A stretch of 64,000 nucleotides of DNA from Tritrichomonas musculus (Eukaryota > Parabasalia > Tritrichomonadida > Tritrichomonadidae). The stretch lies in assembly GCA_039105265.1 (NCBI GenBank), contig JAPFFF010000040.1:1302001-1366000 (forward strand), given 5' to 3'. Numbering within the stretch: the stretch's first letter is position 1; each line of letters begins with the position of its first letter. Under the pieces are notes generated by a model. That model searched no databases. It was not told where the DNA came from and was given only the letters and a program-made list of their open reading frames with translations. Both the position numbers and the translations under genes were made by a program. This document shows, one piece after another, positions 21,841-30,100 of this stretch.

Positions 21841-21859
21841 ACAGGTAAAAAAAAATTAA

Positions 21860-22198
21860 AAATAAAGGTGAAATATCTGTAATCAGAAATGTCGAACTTT
21901 AAAATGGATAAAAAAAACAGAAATTTCATCATCCTTTACCAAATTTGCAGAACATTTGCTAAATTCTTGCTGGAATTTTCATTCAAATGAAAGACCAAGT
22001 TTCATATTGATTTGAGATGAATTTGAAAAAAAGAGTTTTAATTTGTTGAATCTTTCCGATATTGAATATAAGCGGTTTATTTTTTGTATTGAGAAAAACA
22101 AATCAAAACTTCTTTTTTTAAGGAAAAAAATATTTTTTTAAATTAAATTTTGGATTTTCCAGAGAAATTTCTTTCTCATTTGAATATATGAATTGCAT
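21860..22198 (+). repeat. Duplicated kinase-relic segment, copy 2
   Basis: Collinear with 16951-17293 with scattered differences. Begins at the GTGAAATATCTGTAATCA block and runs through the LLNSCWNFHS.ERPSF remnant to the flank ending GAATTGCAT. Confidence 0.85.
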
Positions 22199-22381
22199 GC
22201 TTTTTTTTTAAAATATTTAAATTGCATTCATTGTTTTTTATATGCTTTAGTTTATTTACATCTTATTAACTTTTGACTATTGCAGAAAATTAGACATGTC
22301 AAAAGAAAATTTTATCACAAAAAAATTCAAAGAAATTTTCTATTCATTGAAAAGTGAAAAATTTGATGTCAATTTTTAATA

Positions 22382-22393
22382 TCACTTTTAATT
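22382..22393 (+). promoter_or_regulatory. Initiator-like element before Smr gene
   Basis: TCACTTTTAATT directly before the ATG at 22394. It fits TCA-pyrimidine-T and the short-leader arrangement. Confidence 0.4.
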
Positions 22394-22864
22394 ATGAACA
22401 AATCTAATATGTATTTCTCTCAAATGATTGATGATGACGAAGAAGACGAAGACCAATTCTACATAATATTTCAAAAACAATCATTCTTGCAAAAGTCAAA
22501 AAACTCCGTCAATAGATCGAATAGGATGCCGACACGATATTCATTAAATATGTATGATAATACTCAGGAAATAGAGTTACATGGGAAAACTTATGATGAA
22601 GCACAAGAACTTGTTATTTCTGCTTTGGATTCAGCAAAAATAAATCACTTTAGAAAGATACTTTTCATTACTGGCCGCGGAAGGCATTCAATAGATAATA
22701 TTCCAGTTTTGAAGCCAATGGTGCTTAAAATAAGTAAGAAAAAAGGCTTTAATCTATCATTATCAAAGAATAAAGAACAATTATTAGTTGCATTAATTGA
22801 TCACAAAAAAAAAAATTCTTTTTTAAGTAAAAATGTATTATTTCGTAATTTAAATGCTTATTAA
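22394..22864 (+). CDS. Smr-domain protein
   Basis: A 156-residue protein. The acidic N-terminus (DDDEEDEDQ) is followed by a Smr domain at about 55-140: IELHGKTYDEAQELV corresponds to the LDLHG motif (here with E before LHG), and ILFITGRGRHS to the H/T-GxG motif, followed by LKPMVLKISKKKGFNLSLSKNKEQLLVAL. Smr domains bind nucleic acid and some nick DNA or cleave RNA near collided ribosomes. It is a short stand-alone version, without the CUE or PPR parts seen in larger eukaryotic proteins. The substrate cannot be told. Start supported by the upstream box. Confidence 0.85.
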   Translation: MNKSNMYFSQMIDDDEEDEDQFYIIFQKQSFLQKSKNSVNRSNRMPTRYSLNMYDNTQEIELHGKTYDEAQELVISALDSAKINHFRKILFITGRGRHSIDNIPVLKPMVLKISKKKGFNLSLSKNKEQLLVALIDHKKKNSFLSKNVLFRNLNAY

Positions 22865-23087
22865 ATATTTATATTGCATCGTCCAGGTTTGGTTAACGTT
22901 GAATTTAACAACTAATCTTTCATTGTTATTCAATGATCAACGACTTCGAGCTCATTTATTTCAAAGGGGAAAAAGACCATTAATGAAACGTTTAAAGTTG
23001 TGAAGAATTAAAAAAAAAAAAAAAAAAAAAAGAATGAGTTAATGTTGATTAATATTATATTATGAAAAAAATTATTTTTTTTTTTTT

Positions 23088-23396
23088 TTATTTAAACAAG
23101 ATTGAAGCTTTTTGAGCTACATTCAAAATCATCTTCAGGTGATCAATGTTCTGTGTAGTGAAGGCAAATTCAAAATTCAGGTGATCATTAATTTCATATG
23201 AGAGTACGACATAATGAGATTGATAAAGTGAATCTAAGAACAATCGATCACCAAAATAAATGAATTGATCTTCCTCTGGATTATATCTTTTGAAGTATGT
23301 TGATTGCAATTCAAAAGTTTTCTCGTTCCTCTTCATTCGCATGAGTTTCCCTATTGCTTGTAAGGACTGGGAAATTGTAGTTCCACTAGTCATCAA
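23088..23396 (-). CDS. Small protein of unknown function
   Basis: A 102-residue frame with believable composition: alternating charged and aromatic residues (TYFKRYNPEEDQFIYFGDRL, HYVVLSYEINDHLNFEFAF). No motif that I recognise, no signal peptide and no membrane segment. The beta-rich middle followed by a C-terminal helix could suit a longin or roadblock-like small fold, but that is only an impression. It ends next to T-runs and faces the Smr gene convergently. Confidence 0.55.
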   Translation of the reverse strand: MMTSGTTISQSLQAIGKLMRMKRNEKTFELQSTYFKRYNPEEDQFIYFGDRLFLDSLYQSHYVVLSYEINDHLNFEFAFTTQNIDHLKMILNVAQKASILFK

Positions 23397-24513
23397 ATAA
23401 TAGTAACCTTTATGTCTTTGTCAATTTTGGTAACATGGATATTACAAAGAAAAAAAACATATATTAAAAATGTGTTAATAACTTAATATTTGTATTTTAA
23501 TATTATACTGATTTAATTTTTTTAAATATCTTTTGGAATGATGGAGATATGATAAAAAATTTTATTCAAATAAATTGAGATAATCTTTCAAAAACTCTGA
23601 ATTTTTTGAGACAAATTTCAATCAAAAAGAACGAATTATTTTATTTTTTTCAATTATAATTGTATGCTGAATTTTTGTGAAATCATTAAAAAAAAAAGAT
23701 TTTTTAAAACTTGATTTTTTAGTTTTTTTGATTTTTAAAAATGTTTTTTCAAGTGATTGGAATCATTTTGATGCTTGAATTTAAAAGTTTAATGAACATT
23801 CATATATATCTGCTCTCCTCGTGTTAATTAATTAATTATTTGGAATGAATGCCAATGATTTCTTGACAATTTTCTTCTCTTGCATAGTCTGTAATAGTTC
23901 TTTATATATTTTATTTCAAAAATACAATGCTAAAGCTATAATTTTTGTTGAGTTGTGATAATATTTTCGAAATTTTAAAATTTTCCTTCTGCATCTGATT
24001 CTTTATCAAGAGATTCAAGAAGAGAAATTTTGGTTCTTTTCATTTTTTCAAAGCTCGTTTAAACGAAGAATTTTTTTTTCAAGTGCATGCGAATTAATTT
24101 AGATTTATAAATAATATTAGATATAAAAATGCTCATACATAAAGATATATTTGAATTATATTGATTGAAATTTCAAGGTTTCGCGTTTAATATTGAGACG
24201 TAGCTAGCTCTGAAAAATACGTAGTTTACTCAGAAAAATCTATTGAAATTACACTACCAACGGGTATTCAAATTCAGAAAAATGGTTTCTTATAAGAAAT
24301 TTTAATCTGAGCTGAAATAAATCCGGAATATATAGATAATTTAAAGTAAATATAATTTATAAGATGTATTTTACTGATTTAAAAAAAAGATTTATTAGAA
24401 ATTTAAAAAGATAAATAAAAAATTTTTTTATAAAAATTCAATAATTTGGTCGAATTTGAGAGCTTAAGTTCTTCTAACAAAATTTGAACAAACGACCATT
24501 GCTGAACTTGACA
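23397..24513. other. Intergenic stretch, no gene seen
   Basis: AT-rich with no supportable frame; no repeat paired elsewhere in the window. It holds whatever upstream control the carbamoyltransferase gene has. Confidence 0.5.
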
Positions 24514-24522
24514 TCATTTTTA
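24514..24522 (+). promoter_or_regulatory. Initiator-like element before carbamoyltransferase gene
   Basis: TCATTTTTA, eight bases before the ATG at 24530, identical to the box before the kinase at 618. A native initiator suggests the gene is expressed as a trichomonad gene whatever its origin. Confidence 0.55.
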
Positions 24523-24529
24523 TCTTCAG

Positions 24530-25435
24530 ATGATGAAACACGTTTTAAGCGCCGATCAATATGATAAAGACAGCTTAAAAGATGTATTTGACTTAACAAA
24601 CAAAATCAAAGATCATCCTGAAAACTACTCAAACAAGTTAAGTGATAAAATCATTGCTGTTATGTTCTATGAACCAAGCACACGAACAAGATTATCATTT
24701 GAAACAGCAGCACTCAAACTTGGAGCCAAAATCATTACCACCGAAAACGCTGGTTCATCATCTTCCGCTAGTAAAGGTGAAACCATCCAAGATTCTGTCC
24801 GTGTTATCGCTGGTTATGCTGATGCAATGGTTATGCGCCATAAATCAGAAACATCTGCAATTGAAGCAGCAAGTGTTAATAAAATCCCAATTCTCAATGG
24901 TGGTGCTGGCAAAGGAGAACATCCAACACAAGCATTACTTGATTTATATACAATACGTGAAAAAATCGGTCACCTTGACAACTTAAAAGTTGCAATTCTT
25001 GGAGATTTGGCAAACGGACGAACAATCCACTCACTTATCAAGTTATTGGCTTTTTATGATAACGTCAAAATCTACGGATTAAGCAAAGAAGCATTTGCAC
25101 TTCCACAAAAATACGTCGAGATTCTTAAAGAAAAGAACGTCGAGTACACAGTATGCCACAGCTTTGAAGACTTACCAAAAGACTTAGATGTAATGTATCA
25201 TACCAGAATCCAATCCGAACGATTTGAAGGTGATTTTGGTAAAGAAGAATTCATTGTTGACAAAAAAGTCTTAAACATGTTCAGTGAAAATCTTATCTTA
25301 CTTCATCCATTACCACGTGTCAACGAAATTTCTACAGAAGTTGATGATGATCCTCGTGCATGCTACTTCGAACAAGCACACAACGGCTTATGGGTACGTA
25401 TGGCCCTTCTCTTACAAGTCCTCCACCGAGATTGA
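24530..25435 (+). CDS. pyrB: Aspartate carbamoyltransferase, catalytic chain
   Basis: A 301-residue protein, the usual length. It transfers the carbamoyl group of carbamoyl phosphate to aspartate, the committed step of pyrimidine synthesis. The carbamoyl-phosphate site STRTR (50-54), the loop Lys in SASKGET (K82), VMRH (R103) and HPTQALLD (131-138) are intact. So are GDLANGRTIHS, the aspartate-binding HTRIQSERF, and HPLPRVNEI. HPTQ and HPLPR separate it from ornithine carbamoyltransferase (HPCQ, HCLP). No targeting signal is seen, so cytosolic action is likely. No regulatory chain or other pyrimidine gene lies nearby. Its codons are richer in C-ending choices than its neighbours, hinting at strong expression or transfer. 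Trichomonads are described as pyrimidine auxotrophs, so its role is puzzling. Confidence 0.95.
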   Translation: MMKHVLSADQYDKDSLKDVFDLTNKIKDHPENYSNKLSDKIIAVMFYEPSTRTRLSFETAALKLGAKIITTENAGSSSSASKGETIQDSVRVIAGYADAMVMRHKSETSAIEAASVNKIPILNGGAGKGEHPTQALLDLYTIREKIGHLDNLKVAILGDLANGRTIHSLIKLLAFYDNVKIYGLSKEAFALPQKYVEILKEKNVEYTVCHSFEDLPKDLDVMYHTRIQSERFEGDFGKEEFIVDKKVLNMFSENLILLHPLPRVNEISTEVDDDPRACYFEQAHNGLWVRMALLLQVLHRD

Positions 25436-25725
25436 AAAAAATCTTGGTGCTTACCCAATTATTTCATATGAATTATATAATTTTCCTGCTATAGATATAA
25501 ATATAAATGTATACATTATTGACATTTTATCTATTATAGATTTTAATATTTATATATAAAAATAGAATTTAATTCAACTAATAATATATATTATTCGAGA
25601 TATTTATAAAATTTTAATATTTTTTTTAAATAATTTACAAATTATTTTTTCTGAAGCTATTTGGCAAAATTCAAAACTGAAATTCAACAATAAAAAAATG
25701 ATTCATATTAAAAAAAAATAATCAT

Positions 25726-26667
25726 TTATTCATTACTTTCATAAGAATTCAAATTGGTTCTGTTTGAAAATGTGTAGAGCATATCTTCTCTAATGTAAAT
25801 ATTCATTCCATTTGCAGAGTACATTGTAAGGACAGAGTGATCATCGTCACCAAATGGATAATAGAAATCATTCTTTTGATGAGAATTGATTATTTGATCT
25901 AAATTGTTTTTCTTTAAGAAATTGTGAACAGCTTTAGCTCCATACAAGTAGGTATTTGTGTCTTTGTTCTCAGAAAAGTTCTTAACTTTTGAACTTGGAT
26001 CAGAGAAAAGAATTTCATGAACAAGTCCACTTTCAACATTTTTGAGTGGTCTTTGAATTTCTTCAAGTTGACGAATACTGGTGAAGTTTGGTGAAAGGCC
26101 ACCGTTCATGAATAATATTGATTTTGATTTTTCATCATTAGTAACAATTGCTGCAAGTGGCATGCAATCAAAAACATCAAGAAAATGTTGATAAACTTCT
26201 TTATCGTAACGGGTAACGCATTCATTCTTAAATCCACCTTTTGCAGTCATTTCAGGAGTTTCTTGACCTCCTCTGAGTAAGAAAACTTGTTTCGGTGAAA
26301 GTATTTTCATGCATAAAACAAGTGTCATGAGTTCTAATGAATGTTTTCCGGTGTTAACATAATCTCCTAAAAATAAAAGATGATCAGTAGCTTCAGGTGT
26401 GTTTATAAAGTTCCAAATTTTATTGTAATTACCACAGAGATCACCAATAATGTGAAGACGTGGTTGTAAACGGAGAACTGTCTTTTCTCCTAATAAGCAT
26501 GTTTTGGCTAAATCGCAAATTTGAATCAAACTCTCTCTGTCTAAGTTTATATTTTCACCTTCGTGGAGTTTTTTGTTTTTTGTTAATAAATTGTAGGTTT
26601 CTTCAACGACAATTGTATCGTTATTTGGTTGACCATGAAGTCTGTTATGATAAGTACCAAGAAACAT
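25726..26667 (-). CDS. PPP-family phosphatase homologue, probably catalytically dead
   Basis: A 313-residue protein with the PP1/PP2A-like fold signature but a damaged metal site. GDxHG reads GDLCG (75-79), GDYVDRG reads GDYVNTG (101-107), RGNHE reads RGGQE (132-136), and the HGGLSP motif reads NGGLSP (188-193). Of the metal and phosphate ligands only the first Asp, the GDYV Asp and the His of NSHQ (263) remain. The frame is open throughout, and LFSDP and the C-terminal strands are kept, so the protein is probably made and folded. By analogy with other pseudophosphatases it may bind phosphoproteins or PPP regulators. The start follows TCATTTCTATTTA (26668-26680 on the minus strand), an initiator-like leader. 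Confidence 0.85.
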   Translation of the reverse strand: MFLGTYHNRLHGQPNNDTIVVEETYNLLTKNKKLHEGENINLDRESLIQICDLAKTCLLGEKTVLRLQPRLHIIGDLCGNYNKIWNFINTPEATDHLLFLGDYVNTGKHSLELMTLVLCMKILSPKQVFLLRGGQETPEMTAKGGFKNECVTRYDKEVYQHFLDVFDCMPLAAIVTNDEKSKSILFMNGGLSPNFTSIRQLEEIQRPLKNVESGLVHEILFSDPSSKVKNFSENKDTNTYLYGAKAVHNFLKKNNLDQIINSHQKNDFYYPFGDDDHSVLTMYSANGMNIYIREDMLYTFSNRTNLNSYESNE

Positions 26668-27195
26668 TAAATAGAAATGATATGATATTTTCTTGTTAAC
26701 TTTGAAATCTTTTCCCGTTTAAATCCTTTCATAATACCAGATATCATTTTTTGAAAAGAATTCAACTTTTTCAATTTAGATATCATTAGATTTTAAAATA
26801 TTGAATTGATTGAAAAATATAAAACACATTTTTCTTTAATTTTTTTTGATTTATTTATTGTTTTCATTAATATATGCTCTAATCTATATTTTTAAATTTT
26901 AAATTTACCTATAAAAAAAAAAATAAGAGTTTTAATTGATATAAATAATCAATTTAAAAGGAAAAAAAATCGAGATATCTCAAATTTTATTCAAATTTTT
27001 CTATCAAATTCAATTACATTTTTTTTCTATTTAAATTAAAATATTTCGTAAAAAAATCATTATTTTTCAAAATAATATAAATATTGTCATTTATCATATG
27101 ATTAGTATATGGATTTTATATAACTTTTTAATGAATAAAATAAACATATCAAATAAATATTTTATAAATATTTTTGATAGTGCTTTAATTTTATG
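26668..27195. other. Intergenic stretch
   Basis: No gene. The first 13 bases form the initiator-like leader of the phosphatase homologue on the minus strand; the rest is AT-rich with nothing recognised. Confidence 0.5.
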
Positions 27196-30100
27196 TTAAT
27201 CATAATTTGTTTGACTAATATAAAATTGATAGGGATTATATGACATTTCAGATTCTTGATGCAAATGGAATATATCATCATCATTAGAAGATACCTGAGA
27301 AGTATCAGAATCTGAATCAGATGAGCTCAAATTTAATAAAGTTAATGGATTTTTTTGGTGAATGCTTCTATTATAATAATTGAACGGCTTCTGTTGTATA
27401 GGTTTTCTTAGATGTAAAGATTGATTTCTAAACCGAGGCTCGTCTGCTTTACTTATTTTGTTCACATACAAATAATACGGGTTGTCGTCCACTGAACTCT
27501 TTGATTTTGAAATGCTGTTATTAGGTAAAATATTATTTGGCTGATTTTCATGAATATTTCTATTCTTTGCTTTCATATTTATTGAAACAGAATTCATTGA
27601 TTGAATTGATCTTATTGATTTTGGCGATTTCGAATAATTATTATTATTGTTGTTGTTGTTGTTACTGTCAGTCTCAATATTCATATGACTATTCAAAATG
27701 TTTTTGCCTGCCGTTTTAATTTGAGACTGTGTTTGATCAACTTCGGATATTTCTGAATCAGTGTAGTAATAATAATAACTGCTTTCATTGACTTCTTGAG
27801 TGTTTTCTTTCAGTTCATTATTTTCATTTGGATTTTTACTTTCATTTGCTTGAATATTCAAGTTATCTTCCTTGTTATTATCATTTTTATCATTATCGTT
27901 GTTTTCATTATTATTATTGTTTTCATTATTATTATTGTTTATGCCTTCAATTGAATCTTTAGTTGGTTTTTCATCATCTTTGTCTTTCAATGGAACAGGC
28001 TCTTTTTGGGTTTGAATTTGATTGCTGTTTTCTTTATTTATATTGATTGCAAAGCTCTGGATCTTATTGACTTTGATTTCTCTTTTATCTGACCAAAATT
28101 GAGGAAATGTTAAGTCAAGCCTTAAATATGAGACTTCTTGGAGGGAGTCATTTGGAGATGTTTCTCTCATTTGAATTGGCTTTTTTAGTTTTGCAAAGCT
28201 TTGATTAAGGACTAGCATTTCATTTTCAGTTATATTTAATCGTTGCACATCAAGAATTGGAAACGATATTTCAATTGGCATTTGTTTCTCTGCAATGAGC
28301 TTTTTGAAAAAGTTTAACAAATCAGAAAACATGGGAACGTTTGAATCGTCAAAAGCAATGAAATTGATATTAGAATTAATTAGAGATTCTTTTAATATTT
28401 CAAGGCATTCATCATCAAAATAATTATGGCTTAAATCAATTTGTTGTAAATATTTCATTTGAGGAATCTCTCTCAAAAAGTTTTTGAAATCACTTAAATA
28501 AACGTCTTTTTTATCTGATGCTATATTTTGAATACTAATCTGTTTGATTCCTCTGGATTGAATGAGCAATCTTTTGATATCAATTAAATTAGAACAATTG
28601 CAGCAATTCAATGAAACACTTGATAAATATTGTGAATCTATCAGAAAAGTCATAAATTTGTGATGTATTTCATTCGAATTCCAGCTAAACGTTTTTACTG
28701 AATTCAATCTAGCTGGCAGATTCGAGAATAAGAAATTCCACTTTTCTTTTGATTTAACAGAGTCAATAAATTGAACATGATTAATCGATAACGATGTTAA
28801 ATTCGAATTTGAACATACTTCAATGAAATATTTTAACGGTTTTATTTCCCAGTTAACATTATTAACGTGCAGTGCCTGCAATTTGAGAGGAATTGAATAA
28901 TTGAGAGAATCATCATCTTCATTAGCAATATTGCCAGATAAATCAAGTTCTCTCAAAAGATTTGTTTGGCTGGTTACAAGTGCTCTCAGGACACTTCCTA
29001 TTTCTAACTTGCAATAAGCTAATGAAAGGTGCGAAAGATTGCTGAAGTAACTCGCACATGTCGAAACATCGATTTGAGAAAGGTTTGAAACACGAAAATA
29101 TTTCAAATTGGCAAATGAACTTGATTGGATAAATGACATAAATGATTTTTCATTCAAGGCGAAATCGAAACCAATTGATTCAATTCTATGATTATTGATT
29201 AATTCCGAAATGAAATCAAACCTCGTCACTTGACAGTCATGAAAGCTAATCGCGTTGACTGTGTTTAATTGGTAAATGAGTCCTTGGAGTTCTCTTGAGT
29301 CATTTCCTTTGATTTTCAAATGATTAATATGGTGAAAGCTTTCAATGTCCTTGAGTATTAATGGGAAAATAACTTTAGGATCAACAATGTCAATTTGATT
29401 TATGTATTGGTCCAAAGATACACAAGGGAATAGAAATGTAAAAAAGTCTTTTGGTTTTTTGATTTTGGCAAAGAAAAATGTGTCTGAATGTGTAAATAAA
29501 GCAACTGAAAATAATTTTAAATATTCTTTGTGAATTTGGCTTTTTTGCAAAGATTTTTTGGAATTCAATCGTAATGAAATAGATGGAGAAGTGCTAACTG
29601 GTCGGGTTTCAGGCAAAGGTATGTTTTCAAAGGTAATCCTATTTATTTCAAAATGATTGAGTGTTCTGTACATATTATTTATGGTTTCTGTAATCAATAC
29701 ATTTGGATTTTCTGTTTGGAATAAAAAATTTTTTGTTTTTGAATGTTCAATGAACTGAATTTCAATACTATTATTCAACATTGAAATTTTAACAATCTTG
29801 TTAAAACTTATTTTGGTCTTTATAGCTATTTTTCTTGTAAACAATTTTTGTTTAAAAACTAAAACGCCAAAGCCAATTATTACATAAACATACTGCTTTG
29901 TTTGTTTTGAAATTAAAAACATTTTAAAAAATTGTATGGCGTTTTTGAATAAGTAATATTTCGTATCAACAAATATTTTGCATTCTGGTTCTTTTTCATT
30001 ATTATTATTATTATTAATAGTTGATTCTGTTTGAACTTCATTTTGTGTTATTTCTGTTTGTTTCTCATCAGCATCTGATTGTTTTTGAAGATTTTCTTTT

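Noticed and set aside
24642-24986. 114-residue frame inside the carbamoyltransferase gene
   Set aside because: Shadow frame; the main frame has all family motifs.
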